From Bacteroidales bacterium (GTDB lineage: Bacteria; Bacteroidota; Bacteroidia; Bacteroidales; FEN-979): DNA of 35,006 nt. Location of the stretch: NCBI GenBank assembly GCA_028706295.1, contig JAQWBQ010000037.1, positions 1-35,006 of the forward strand, given 5' to 3'. Position 1 is the stretch's first letter. The number at the start of each line of letters is the position of its first letter. Below, piece after piece: positions 15,294-23,588 of this stretch. The position numbers and the translations under genes are program-made. The notes beneath the pieces were generated by a model. It was not told the DNA's origin. It did no database searches and saw only the letters and a program-made list of their open reading frames with translations.

Positions 15294-16799
15294 ATGAATC
15301 CTTTCAAACGGCTTGCAGGGCAAACGGCGATTTATGGAATTCCCAGCATCCTGGGGCGGTTCCTCAATTTCCTGCTGGTCCCCCTTTACACTTATGGCCT
15401 CCTCACCCGGGGGGAATTCGGGATTGTCAACATCTTCTACTCCTATACCGCGCTGCTGATGGTCATCCTGACCTATGGCATGGAGACCGCGTTTTTCAGG
15501 TTTAGCGAAACCGAAACCGACAAGAAGAAAGTTTACAGCACCGGATTGATCTCGATTCTGGTTTCCACGGCAGTGTTCCTGTTGGCCGTCAACCTTTTCC
15601 CGGGCGCCGTTTCCCGGTGGCTGCAATATCCGCAGTACCGAAATGTCATCATCTGGTTTTCATGGATCATCGCACTCGATGTGATTTCGGCCATCCCCTT
15701 TGCCCGCCTCCGTGCGCTGAACCGCCCCATATGGTTCTCGGTCATCAAATCGGTCAACATCTTTACGCTGGTGTTGCTGAACCTTTTTTTCCTGCTGCTC
15801 TGCCCCTGGCTCTTTAACAATTATTCACATACATGGATTGGCAGTTTGGTCGGATACATATACCGGCCCGACTGGAGCATCGAGTACATCTTTATCGCCA
15901 ACCTCATTGCCAGCCTGCTGACGCTGATCCTGCTGTTGCCGCAGGTTCTCGGGCTGAAGTGGCATTTCGATACCGCCCTCTGGAAAAGGATGATCCTCTA
16001 TTCGCTGCCGCTGATGGTAGCGGGAATGGCCGGAATCGTGAATGAAACCATCGACCGGATATTACTCCGTTACCTGCTCCCCGGCACGCCGGCCGAGGCG
16101 GAAGCCCAGGTAGGAATCTACAGCGCCTGTTACAAGATCGCCGTGCTGATGGTCCTGTTTATCCAGGCTTACCGCTTTGCGGCTGAACCTTTCTTCTTTG
16201 CCCAGATGAAAAACAAGGATGCCCGGCAGATGTACGCCCACATCATGGATTATTTCATCATCGCGGTGTCGGTCATCTTCCTGTTGACCATGCTGTTTCT
16301 CGATACGGTTTTCATCCATCTTACCGGGCCACAATTCCGCGAAGCCCGCGCTGTGATTCCCGTCCTGATGCTGGCCAAACTCTTCCTCGGGATCTATTTC
16401 AACCTTTCCATCTGGTTTAAGCTGACCGGAAAAACTCTTTGGGGAGCCGCGATCACCATTGCCGGGATGGCGGTGACCCTGGCGCTGAACCTGATCTGGA
16501 TCCCGCGATCGCCCGATCACTTCTTTCACGGGTATTACGGCTCGGCATGGGCCACCTTCTTCTGTTACGCGACGATGATGGTTCTTGCTTACCTCACCGG
16601 CCGGAAATATTACCCCATTCCCTACAACCTTGGAAAATTCTTCGGATATATCGCTCTTTCACTGCTCCTCTACGGCATCAGCACACAAATCCGTTTCGAA
16701 CACTTCATCCCCGCCGTTGGTTTCAACCTTTTCCTGTTTGCCATCTTCGGAGTAGCCGTCTGGGTTGTTGAGGTTAAAAGAGGATTTAAAATGTGCTGA
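15294..16799 (+). CDS. Polysaccharide flippase (Wzx/MurJ-like, MOP superfamily)
   Basis: The 501-residue product is a polytopic membrane protein with about 12-14 hydrophobic segments. Its N-terminus (LAGQTAIYGIPSILGRFLNFLLVPLYT) is typical of oligosaccharide flippases of the MOP superfamily, followed by GEFGIVNIFYSYTALLMVILTYGMETAFFRF. These proteins move lipid-linked saccharides across the inner membrane for polysaccharide or lipopolysaccharide assembly. It heads a same-strand run: dut, TPR lipoprotein, DUF4292 lipoprotein, EnvC-like protein. I recognise this order as recurrent in Bacteroidetes, although the gap to dut is filled with micro-repeats. The substrate cannot be read from sequence. 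Confidence 0.92.
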   Translation: MNPFKRLAGQTAIYGIPSILGRFLNFLLVPLYTYGLLTRGEFGIVNIFYSYTALLMVILTYGMETAFFRFSETETDKKKVYSTGLISILVSTAVFLLAVNLFPGAVSRWLQYPQYRNVIIWFSWIIALDVISAIPFARLRALNRPIWFSVIKSVNIFTLVLLNLFFLLLCPWLFNNYSHTWIGSLVGYIYRPDWSIEYIFIANLIASLLTLILLLPQVLGLKWHFDTALWKRMILYSLPLMVAGMAGIVNETIDRILLRYLLPGTPAEAEAQVGIYSACYKIAVLMVLFIQAYRFAAEPFFFAQMKNKDARQMYAHIMDYFIIAVSVIFLLTMLFLDTVFIHLTGPQFREARAVIPVLMLAKLFLGIYFNLSIWFKLTGKTLWGAAITIAGMAVTLALNLIWIPRSPDHFFHGYYGSAWATFFCYATMMVLAYLTGRKYYPIPYNLGKFFGYIALSLLLYGISTQIRFEHFIPAVGFNLFLFAIFGVAVWVVEVKRGFKMC

Positions 16800-16806
16800 T
16801 GTGATA

Positions 16807-16988
16807 ATTGATTTATTGATTGACTGAATGACTGATTGACTGAATGACTGATTTATTGATTTATTGATTGACTGAATGACTGAATGACTGATTTATTGAT
16901 TGACTGAATGACTGATTGACCGAATGACTGATTTATTGATTTATTGATTGACTGAATGACTGATTGACCGAATGACTGAACGACTGAA
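16807..16988. repeat. Tetramer/octamer micro-repeat array (TGAN type)
   Basis: About 22 consecutive 8-bp units, almost all TTGACTGA, ATGACTGA or TTTATTGA with a few C substitutions, keep strict register over 180 bp. It lies between the flippase stop and the dut promoter. Related arrays are at 27143-27185, 32551-32626 and 33226-33290. Confidence 0.9.
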
Positions 16989-17029
16989 AATCCATAGTCT
17001 TCATTTTCCATTTTCAATTCTTTTCCCGT

Positions 17030-17160
17030 CCGCTCTTCGTCCGCTAGTCCGCTAGTCCGCTAGTCCGCTCTTCGTCCGCTAGTCCGCTAGTCCGCTCTTC
17101 GTCCGCCCGTCCGCCCGTCCGCCTGTTCCCGTCCGCTTGTCCGCTTGTCCGCCCGTCCGC
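17030..17160. repeat. GTCCGCNN micro-repeat array
   Basis: A GC-rich array of GTCCGCTA, GTCCGCTT and GTCCGCCC octamers with occasional longer units (GTCCGCTCTTC). It directly follows the TGAN array and stops ten bases before the dut -7 element, so it occupies the -33 region. Composition is unlike the adjoining array, although the unit length is also 8. Confidence 0.88.
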
Positions 17161-17169
17161 ATTTTTTAA

Positions 17170-17177
17170 TACCTTTG
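17170..17177 (+). promoter_or_regulatory. Candidate -7 element for dut
   Basis: TACCTTTG lies 16 bp before the ATG at 17194. The -33 region is made of GTCCGC repeats and offers only CTTG at 22-bp spacing. Confidence 0.5.
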
Positions 17178-17193
17178 TAACAAATTTGACTGA

Positions 17194-17628
17194 ATGAAGA
17201 TCAGAATAGTAAGCCACTCCCGGCATCCGCTTCCTTCATACGAAACCGGAGCATCGGCAGGGATGGATTTACGGGCCTCGCTCGACGCTCCCGTACTCCT
17301 GAAACCTATGGAACGGGCCTTGATCCCCACCGGTCTGTTTGTTGAGATCCCCGAAGGATATGAGGCGCAGATCCGTCCCCGGAGCGGCCTTGCCATAAAG
17401 CACGGGATCACGGTATTGAATACGCCCGGGACCATCGATGCCGATTACCGTGGCGAAGTCAGGATCATCCTCGTGAACCTGTCGAAGGAGGATTTCACCA
17501 TCACCGACGGCGAACGCATCGCCCAGATGATCGTGGCCGCGCATGAAAAGGTGGATTGGGAACCGGTTGTTGAACTCGCTGAAACAGCGCGTGGCGCCGG
17601 TGGATTCGGTCACACGGGGAATAAATGA
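17194..17628 (+). CDS. dut: dUTP diphosphatase (dUTPase)
   Basis: The 144-residue product has all five trimeric dUTPase motifs. Motif I is AGMDLRA (22-28), motif II RPRSGLA (61-67) and motif [19 protein letters not shown] (76-91), with Asp84 as the likely catalytic residue. Motif IV is GERIAQ (106-111) and motif [11 protein letters not shown] (133-142). It hydrolyses dUTP to dUMP and pyrophosphate, keeping uracil out of DNA and supplying dTTP synthesis. Length is normal. The stop codon overlaps the start of the following TPR gene (ATGA), indicating translational coupling. Confidence 0.98.
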   Translation: MKIRIVSHSRHPLPSYETGASAGMDLRASLDAPVLLKPMERALIPTGLFVEIPEGYEAQIRPRSGLAIKHGITVLNTPGTIDADYRGEVRIILVNLSKEDFTITDGERIAQMIVAAHEKVDWEPVVELAETARGAGGFGHTGNK

Positions 17629-19451
17629 AGGTTTTAATCAAAGAGATATCCGGTCAAGCTATGAAGAGAGGATCCGTCACACCTGCTATTATTATCGTTC
17701 TGCTTGCCGGATTGCTTACCGGTTCCTGCTATGCATCGGGGTGGTGTACTGCCGTTTGTTCCCGCCATGACGGGGAACGTATCAGCATCCCCGATAAAAA
17801 GAAGCAGAAAAAGAACCAGGAGGGAACTGCTGCCGTCGCCGGGAATACCAGTCAACTCATCGATGCCAAAAAGGAGGCGATCATCGGGAACCTGAAAGGG
17901 GCCCGGGAGCTCTTCCGGAAGTACGTGGAGAGTTACCCCGGCGATCCCGTAGGCTATTACGAATTGGCCCGCATGGAGGTAATGCTGAAAAATCCCGCTG
18001 ACGCTGTCACCCTTGCCCGGAAAGCGGTGCAACTCAACCCCGACAGAATCTGGTATCAGCTCTTCCTTGCGGAACTTTACCAGATGTCGGGAAAGCCCGC
18101 CGAAGCCATCCCCATCTATGAAAAAGTTGTTACCGATAATCCTGAAAACCCCGACTACCAGTACCAGCTTGCCGCACTTTACCTGCAGGATGAAAAATTT
18201 CGGGAGGCTATCGGCGTCTACAACCGGATCGAAGAAGAGGCCGGTGTATCGGAAGAGATCTCCCTCCAGAAACAGAAGATATATCTTCATCTGAATGATC
18301 TTGAAAATGCAGAAAATGAGGTGCAGAAACTGATCGCGGCATTTCCCGGCGAAAGCAAGTATCAGGCGATCCTCGCCGAATTTTACCTGGCAAACAACAT
18401 GCCCGAAAAAGCCTTGGCCACCTACCGGAAAATTGCTGAAACCGACCCGGAGAATCCCTATATCCACATGTCGCTGGCCGATTATTACCGTAAGACCGGC
18501 AATAAGGAAAAAGCCTTCGAAGAGCTGAAGCTGGGATTCGCAAATCCCAACCTCGACATCGATGCCAAAGTAACCATCCTGCTCTCTTTCTATTCGGTCA
18601 ACGAGATTTACAACAACCTGAAAGATCAGGCTTTTACCCTCGCCTCCATCCTGATCAACACCCATCCCGGGGATCCGAAGGCCTGGTCGATCTACGGAGA
18701 TTTCCTTACCCAGGACAAAAAATACGTGGAAGCCCGGGAGGCATTTCTTAAAGTACTCTCTCTCGACAGCACACGCTACGCGGTCTGGGAACAGGTATTG
18801 CGTCTGGATCTTCAGGAAAGTCAATACGATCACTTGCTTACCTACGGCAAAAGGGCCATGGAACTCTTCCCCGATCAGCCGGTGCCCTTTCTCTTCACCG
18901 GACTTGCCGCACTTCAGTTGAAACAGTACGACGTATCCCTTAAAATATTCCGCTCCGGCGCTTCGCTGGTAGCCGACAACGATGATCTGCTCGCCCAGTT
19001 CTACATGTATGAAGGAGATGCAAGCCACGCCCTGAAAAATGAAGAAGAAGCTTTTAAAGCGTATGAAAAATCCCTCAAACTCAAGAACGACAACGCCTAT
19101 GTCCTGAACAACTACGCCTATTACCTTTCGGTAAAAGGCGTTGAACTCGAAAAAGCTGCGAACATGGCCCAGAAAGCAGTCATACTCGATCCGGAGAATT
19201 CCTCGTTTCAGGACACCTATGGGTGGGTATTCTTCATGCAGGGAAAATACAAGGATGCCGAAGAATGGATCCGTAAAGCGATCGAAAATAAAGAAGAACC
19301 CAGTTCCGATGTGCTGGAACACTATGGCGACGTGCAATTCAAGCTTGGAAATTCATCGAAAGCGCTCGAATACTGGCAAAAGGCGAAGCAAAAGGGAGAA
19401 GGATCCGATATGCTGGAAAAAAAGATCGCGGAGAAAAAGTACCTTCCATAA
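17625..19451 (+). CDS. TPR-repeat lipoprotein
   Basis: The 608-residue product carries a lipoprotein signal ([10 protein letters not shown], Cys35). ATG 17661, which would place that Cys at residue 23, is a possible alternative start. I keep 17625 because it overlaps the dut stop. From about residue 85 onward it consists of TPR-type helical pairs such as [40 protein letters not shown] and [20 protein letters not shown]. The C-terminal part ([20 protein letters not shown]) is typical of envelope TPR proteins. It probably acts as an outer-membrane-anchored scaffold. The adjacent DUF4292 lipoprotein suggests a shared envelope assembly role, but no function is shown by sequence. A long antisense frame across it is a shadow. 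Confidence 0.9.
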   Translation: MKVLIKEISGQAMKRGSVTPAIIIVLLAGLLTGSCYASGWCTAVCSRHDGERISIPDKKKQKKNQEGTAAVAGNTSQLIDAKKEAIIGNLKGARELFRKYVESYPGDPVGYYELARMEVMLKNPADAVTLARKAVQLNPDRIWYQLFLAELYQMSGKPAEAIPIYEKVVTDNPENPDYQYQLAALYLQDEKFREAIGVYNRIEEEAGVSEEISLQKQKIYLHLNDLENAENEVQKLIAAFPGESKYQAILAEFYLANNMPEKALATYRKIAETDPENPYIHMSLADYYRKTGNKEKAFEELKLGFANPNLDIDAKVTILLSFYSVNEIYNNLKDQAFTLASILINTHPGDPKAWSIYGDFLTQDKKYVEAREAFLKVLSLDSTRYAVWEQVLRLDLQESQYDHLLTYGKRAMELFPDQPVPFLFTGLAALQLKQYDVSLKIFRSGASLVADNDDLLAQFYMYEGDASHALKNEEEAFKAYEKSLKLKNDNAYVLNNYAYYLSVKGVELEKAANMAQKAVILDPENSSFQDTYGWVFFMQGKYKDAEEWIRKAIENKEEPSSDVLEHYGDVQFKLGNSSKALEYWQKAKQKGEGSDMLEKKIAEKKYLP

Positions 19452-19475
19452 ACGGACAGAAAAATCAAGATCAGG

Positions 19476-19505
19476 CAATAGGCAATAGGCATTAGGCAAT
19501 AGGGA
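19476..19505. repeat. GGCAATA heptamer array
   Basis: Four units in 7-bp register (GGCAATA, GGCAATA, GGCATTA, GGCAATA) in the gap between the TPR and DUF4292 genes. It ends about 25 bp before the ATG of the latter. Confidence 0.75.
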
Positions 19506-19529
19506 AAAAAACGATAATTCAAGATACAA

Positions 19530-20417
19530 ATGTCAAAATTCAAAGTTTACCCGTTCACCCACTTTCCTGCTTTCCGTTTTCTGTTTTCCGTTTTCCATTT
19601 TCCATTTTCCATTGTCAATTATTCCTTGTCCATTATTTTCCTCCTCCTGCTCTTCTCCTGCAGCCCGACCCGCAGCGTGATGAAAGCCCCGCTGAAGGAA
19701 GAGGGCGCTGATTATCTTTTTGAAAAGCTTAAGGAAAAAGAGCTGAAATACGACTGGCTTTCGGCCAAATTCTCGGCTACATACACCAACCAGGGAAAAG
19801 AGACCAGTTTCAGCGGACAATTACGCATCCGCAAGGACAGCCTGATCTGGATTTCGCTCACCCCGATGTTGGGGATTGAGGCCATCAGGCTGATGATCTC
19901 CGTTGATTCGGTGAAGATGATCAACCGGCTCAACAACACCTGGTTTATGGGCGATTATGAATATCTGAACCAGGTATTGAACACCAACCTCGATTATGAC
20001 CTGCTGCAGGCATTTCTGCTGGGCACCGACCTTCAGTTTTATGAAAACGGGAAGTTCAGGGCCTCCATCGACCGGGGATTTTATAAACTCTCGACCAGTG
20101 AGCGGTACAAGCTGAAGAAATTCGTCAAATCGGGCCATGAGAATCTCAAGATCCTGATCCAGAATATCTGGCTTGATCCCGAAACCTTCAAGATCACCCA
20201 TACCGACGTCAAGGAGATTCGCCGCGATAACATCAAACTTGAATCATCTTACAGCGCGTTTGAATCCATTGATGGGCAGATGGTACCCCACGAGATGCGT
20301 TATATCATCTGGGCCGACAACACCATCCGGGTGCAGGCCACCTTTTCGAAGATCGTGCTCGGGAATCCCCTTCAGTTTCCCTTTAAAATTCCGGCGAGTT
20401 TCCGGCAAATCAAGTGA
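19530..20417 (+). CDS. DUF4292 lipoprotein
   Basis: The 295-residue product has a lipobox LLFSC with Cys44. It continues as a DUF4292-type beta-rich envelope protein resembling the LolA/LolB-like fold (SFSGQLRIRKDSLIWISLTP, then a middle DLLQAFLLG and a C-terminal PFKIPASFRQI). A role in outer-membrane lipoprotein handling is often suggested for such folds, but it is not demonstrated here. The signal peptide is unusually long, and residues about 14-37 are encoded by a TTTTCCA heptamer array, the same class of repeat found between genes. No later start leaves a functional signal, so the array must be translated if the protein is exported. The stop overlaps a GTG of the next reading frame. Confidence 0.88.
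   Translation: MSKFKVYPFTHFPAFRFLFSVFHFPFSIVNYSLSIIFLLLLFSCSPTRSVMKAPLKEEGADYLFEKLKEKELKYDWLSAKFSATYTNQGKETSFSGQLRIRKDSLIWISLTPMLGIEAIRLMISVDSVKMINRLNNTWFMGDYEYLNQVLNTNLDYDLLQAFLLGTDLQFYENGKFRASIDRGFYKLSTSERYKLKKFVKSGHENLKILIQNIWLDPETFKITHTDVKEIRRDNIKLESSYSAFESIDGQMVPHEMRYIIWADNTIRVQATFSKIVLGNPLQFPFKIPASFRQIK
19570..19640. repeat. TTTTCCA heptamer array inside the DUF4292 signal peptide
   Basis: Successive 7-bp units TTTTCCG, TTTTCTG, TTTTCCG, TTTTCCA, TTTTCCA, TTTTCCA then decaying ones. The array is translated as a Phe/Ser/His/Ile-rich stretch. Similar units occur around 17002-17025 and, reverse-complemented, at 21905-21930. Confidence 0.85.
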
Positions 20418-20605
20418 ATCGCATGAACCATTACCCGGAACCGATCAAACGTTCGGCAACCACTTCCTTCACCGGAAAGAGGGGTTCAACGGCTGATGTT
20501 ACGGGTTTCGGGCAGGAGCTGCCGCCAATAGTTCCGGATCCATACTCCGGTCCGGTAGCCGGCATCATTACGGTGAAAAAATCCCGGAACCGGCTCACTC
20601 CCGGG

Positions 20606-21856
20606 ATGTACCTCTTTCCCCGGATAATTCTGACGTTGTTTTTGATCCTGATCCTGATCGGTCAGGCCGGCGGACAGGCTGCAAAAGAGAAGGAGCGGCT
20701 CGAACGGACCCGCCAGCAGTTGGAGAACGAGATCAGGTACACCACCGATCTTCTCGAAAAGACCAAACAGAGCAAGCAGTCCTCGCTGAACAAATTACAG
20801 ATACTCACCCGTCAGATCAAGAGCCGGGAGGCGCTGATCAACGCGATCGACAAAGAGCTCAATGACGTGGAAGTCAGGATCGCTGTTGAAAATGTTGAGA
20901 TCGACCGGATGTCGCGCCAATTGCGGCAACTGAAAGAGGAATATGCCCGGATGATCAGTTATGCCTACCGGAATATGAATGGGCAGAACAGGCTGATGTT
21001 CATTTTTTCAGCAAAGGATTTCAACCAGGCTTACCGGCGGATGAAGTATTACCAGCAATATGCTTCGTACCGGCGGATGCAGGCCGAACGCATCGAGTCG
21101 ACCCAAACAGCCATCAACAGGCAGCGGAAAGAGCTGGAGGAGATCAAAACGAAGAAACTCACCCTCATGCAATCGCAGAAAGCCGAAAAGCAAAAGCTCG
21201 ACCGGGAAAAGACGGAGAAGGCTAAATCGGTGAAGGAATTCTCTTCAAAGGAGAAACAGTTGCGTTCGACCTTGCAGACCAAGCAACAGGCTGCACAGCG
21301 ACTGGAGTATGCAATCCAGAAGCTGATTGCCGATGAGATCCGGGCTTCGAAAACCGAAGGGAAGAACCGCAAGGCGACCGGTACTTCCGCCGGCGGCAAT
21401 GTCCTGGAACTCACCCCTGTGGAGCGACAACTATCCTCCTCCTTTTCAGCGAACCGCGGCCACCTGCCCTGGCCCACCGACCGGGGCTTTATCTCGGGGA
21501 GCTTTGGCCAACATGACCATCCGGTTCTCGAACATGTGAAGGTGAAAAATAATGGCATCGATATTATGACCGAACGGGGAGCCGCGGTCCGGGCGGTATT
21601 CAATGGCCGCGTCAGCCGCGTGTTTTCACTGGCCAGCATCAACAAGGTGGTGATCATCCGCCACGGCGAGTACCTTACCGTTTACTCGAACCTGGGGGAT
21701 GTGATGGTCCGGGAAGGTCAACAGGTTACTGCCCGCCAGCAGATCGGCAGGGCTTTCGTCGATCCCGATGAACAAAAGTCGGAGGTCCATTTCGAGATCT
21801 GGCGTGGAAAAACCATCCAGAATCCGGAGTCGTGGCTGGCTACGCGGGGGAACTAG
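20606..21856 (+). CDS. EnvC-like peptidoglycan hydrolase activator (degenerate M23)
   Basis: From ATG 20606 the 416-residue product starts with a signal peptide (MYLFPRIILTLFLILILIGQ), followed by a long coiled coil (about 22-245) and a C-terminal LytM/M23 domain (about 290-412). The open frame reaches back to a GTG at 20414 overlapping the DUF4292 stop, but that would bury the signal peptide 65 residues in. Zinc ligands of active M23 enzymes are missing: the first H-x-G-x-D reads NNGID, and the last HxH reads EVHFE with only one His. YSNL replaces the usual YxHL. This matches EnvC/NlpD-type activators, which stimulate amidases at the septum instead of cutting peptidoglycan. It is the last gene of the dut-containing run. 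Confidence 0.88.
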   Translation: MYLFPRIILTLFLILILIGQAGGQAAKEKERLERTRQQLENEIRYTTDLLEKTKQSKQSSLNKLQILTRQIKSREALINAIDKELNDVEVRIAVENVEIDRMSRQLRQLKEEYARMISYAYRNMNGQNRLMFIFSAKDFNQAYRRMKYYQQYASYRRMQAERIESTQTAINRQRKELEEIKTKKLTLMQSQKAEKQKLDREKTEKAKSVKEFSSKEKQLRSTLQTKQQAAQRLEYAIQKLIADEIRASKTEGKNRKATGTSAGGNVLELTPVERQLSSSFSANRGHLPWPTDRGFISGSFGQHDHPVLEHVKVKNNGIDIMTERGAAVRAVFNGRVSRVFSLASINKVVIIRHGEYLTVYSNLGDVMVREGQQVTARQQIGRAFVDPDEQKSEVHFEIWRGKTIQNPESWLATRGN

Positions 21857-21867
21857 TTAGACAAAAA

Positions 21868-22064
21868 ATTGACAATGGACAATGGACAATGGACAATGAA
21901 AGGAATTGAGAATGGAAAATGGAAAATTGAAAACGGGTGAACGGAAAAATTTTGAATTCCTTTTCCCTATTCGCTAATCGCTAATATCTGATCCCTTATG
22001 TTGGCTATTCGCTATTCCCTATTCGCTATTCGCTATTCGCTAATCGCTAATATCTGATCCCTTA
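21868..22064. repeat. Composite micro-repeat region before the permease gene
   Basis: Begins with AATGGAC heptamers (21868-21896), then GAATGGAAAATG-like units (to about 21935), then ATTCGCT/ATTCCCT heptamers. A 32-bp stretch at 21967-21998 is repeated exactly at 22033-22064. The array ends two bases before the TTG start of the next gene. Confidence 0.85.
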
Positions 22065-22066
22065 AT

Positions 22067-22990
22067 TTGAATTCTGTTTTGACGCATCATCTGGGTGAAT
22101 TTGCTGCACTGCTCACCGCCATGTTCTGGACGGTAACTGCCCTTGCCTTTGAAGCTGCCAGCCGGCGCATCGGTTCGATGGCCGTCAACTTGTTGCGACT
22201 GGTTATCGGGTTTTCTTTTCTGACGCTTTTTACCTGGGCATACCGCGGGGTGATCCTCCCGGTCGACGCCTCCACGCATGCCTGGCTTTACCTCACCCTG
22301 TCGGGGCTGATCGGGTTTGTTTTCGGCGACCTGTGCCTCTTTCAGGCGTTTGTGGTGATCGGCGCCCGGGTTTCGATGCTGCTGATGGCGCTGGCTCCTC
22401 CCATGACTGCCTTCCTCAGTTGGATCATACTCGGTGAAACACTCAGCCCGATGAGCTGGCTGGGTATGATCCTGACCATAACCGGCATTGGTATCGTGGT
22501 CCTGAAACGACAGGAACCGGGAACCGAGGGGAACGGGTTTGGCAGGGTGAAATTCAACTATCCCCTCTGGGGGATCTTACTGGGACTGGGCGGCGCTTTG
22601 GGTCAGGCGGGCGGACTGGTACTGAGCAAGGTGGGAATGCAGGGTTACGACACCTTTGCCGCGACTCAGATCCGCGTCATAGCGGGAATTACCGGATTTT
22701 CGGCGATGTTCTTCATCATGCGGCGCTGGAAAGATACCTTCCGCGCACTCACCAACCGGAAAGCCATGATGCAACTGACCCTGGGAGCTTTCTTCGGTCC
22801 TTTCCTCGGGGTATCCTTCTCGCTGATCTCCATAAAATATGCCGATACCGGGATTGCCGCAACCATAATGGCACTGGTGCCGGTACTGATCATTCCGCCC
22901 TCCATGCTCATCTACAAAGAGAAAGTGACCTTAAAGGAAGCCGCCGGCGCATTTATTGCAGTTACCGGCGTGGCTTTGTTTTTCCTTTGA
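22067..22990 (+). CDS. EamA/DMT-family permease
   Basis: The 307-residue product has about ten hydrophobic segments in two homologous halves, the hallmark of EamA (drug/metabolite transporter) proteins. Typical motifs include the first-half helix (GEFAALLTAMFWTVTALAF), LRLVIGFSFL, GLIGFVFGDLCLFQAFVVIGARVSMLLMALAP and, in the second half, KYADTGIAATIMALVPVLIIPPSMLIYKEKV. The substrate is unknown. The start is a TTG at 22067 directly after a micro-repeat array; a second TTG at 22079 is possible. The first ATG (22121) would remove part of the first helix. Confidence 0.88.
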   Translation: MNSVLTHHLGEFAALLTAMFWTVTALAFEAASRRIGSMAVNLLRLVIGFSFLTLFTWAYRGVILPVDASTHAWLYLTLSGLIGFVFGDLCLFQAFVVIGARVSMLLMALAPPMTAFLSWIILGETLSPMSWLGMILTITGIGIVVLKRQEPGTEGNGFGRVKFNYPLWGILLGLGGALGQAGGLVLSKVGMQGYDTFAATQIRVIAGITGFSAMFFIMRRWKDTFRALTNRKAMMQLTLGAFFGPFLGVSFSLISIKYADTGIAATIMALVPVLIIPPSMLIYKEKVTLKEAAGAFIAVTGVALFFL

Positions 22991-23050
22991 CCTCTGTGGG
23001 TTCTCCGTGACTCTCTTTTCTATATTTAATACAGAGAGCCCTTTCAACTT
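22991..23050. other. Spacer after the permease gene
   Basis: Contains a CTCTGTGGGTTCTCCGTGAC phrase that resembles low-complexity CTCTGTG/CTCCGTG intergenic phrases I have seen in other Bacteroidetes. No gene is apparent. Confidence 0.4.
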
Positions 23051-23520
23051 CTCCCTCCCCTTCATGGGCTACTCTTTATAAAGTCTATAGGACCTCACCC
23101 CGGCCCTCTCCTTCAAGGAGAGGGAGACCCTCTACCTGTAAGAAAAAAGGGATCATTACAAAAACCTCAGTATCATAATACCAAAACCTTTCATCACTCC
23201 ATCTCGTTGTTCTTCATGTTGTTTCCGGTCAGGTCTGTCATGTACCGGACCATCAACTTCGATTACAAGTCTTGTTTCATGACAATAGAGATCAGAAGGC
23301 AGAAAAAATACGTGAATGTTGAAAACTTATCATATTTTCTGGTAAAGTCATATCAAATTCCGAATACAGAATTCGCTGAACTGCGGTAATATCAACAATA
23401 TAAATGTTTTTGTTTTGGTTCAGAGTTTCCCTCTCCTTGAAGGAGAGGGCCGGGGTGAGGTCATATGGGCTTTTGGAGAATGTGTATAAAGAGTAACCCT
23501 TCAAGGGGAGGGCGGGGAGG
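23051..23520. mobile_element. Inverted-repeat-bounded element carrying a decayed DUF559 gene
   Basis: The perfect 35-bp inverted repeats are at 23091-23125 and 23428-23462. Each has an inner palindrome (CCCTCTCCTTGAAGGAGAGG on the right). Outside them a second, imperfect inverted pair lies at 23051-23080 and 23485-23520 (CCCTCCCCTT, then ACTCTTTATA or its complement). Between the arms are about 300 bp whose minus strand encodes the second half of a DUF559 endonuclease. The structure suggests a small non-autonomous mobile unit, or a formerly mobile one. No flanking target duplication was identified by eye. Confidence 0.65.
23156..23504 (-). pseudogene. Decayed DUF559 (Vsr-like) endonuclease gene
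   Basis: A first minus-strand frame (23504 to 23292) starts in the right inverted repeat and reads DLTPALSFKERET, the translation of the repeat. It ends before any catalytic motif. In another frame, about 23300 down to the stop at 23156, the DNA encodes DLYCHETRLVIEVDGPVHD followed by RDGVMKGFGIMILRFL. This is the conserved second half of DUF559 proteins, with the VIEVDGxxH core. The N-terminal half of the domain and the usual C-terminal tail are missing and the frames differ, so the gene is broken. Confidence 0.75.
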
Positions 23521-23532
23521 AGTCATAAACCC

Positions 23533-23572
23533 GCCCCGAAAACATCAACTGGCTTAAAGGGGATAAGCAGTT
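23533..23572. repeat. Dispersed 40-bp repeat, copy 1
   Basis: Matches 34712-34751 with one difference. It contains the short hairpin GCTTA-AAGGGGA-TAAGC. It directly follows the DUF559 element. Confidence 0.8.
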
Positions 23573-23588
23573 TTAAACATTTCTCAGG

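Noticed and set aside
16807-17160. CRISPR array
   Set aside because: Units are 4-8 bp with no spacers of 25-40 bp and no cas genes nearby.
17634-19337. 567-codon antisense frame opposite the TPR lipoprotein gene
   Set aside because: The sense gene has clear TPR repeats and a lipobox. The antisense frame is a codon-usage shadow with no domain pattern.
20606-21856. Active M23 endopeptidase
   Set aside because: The usual HxGxD and HxH zinc ligands are replaced (NNGID, EVH), so an activator role is more likely.
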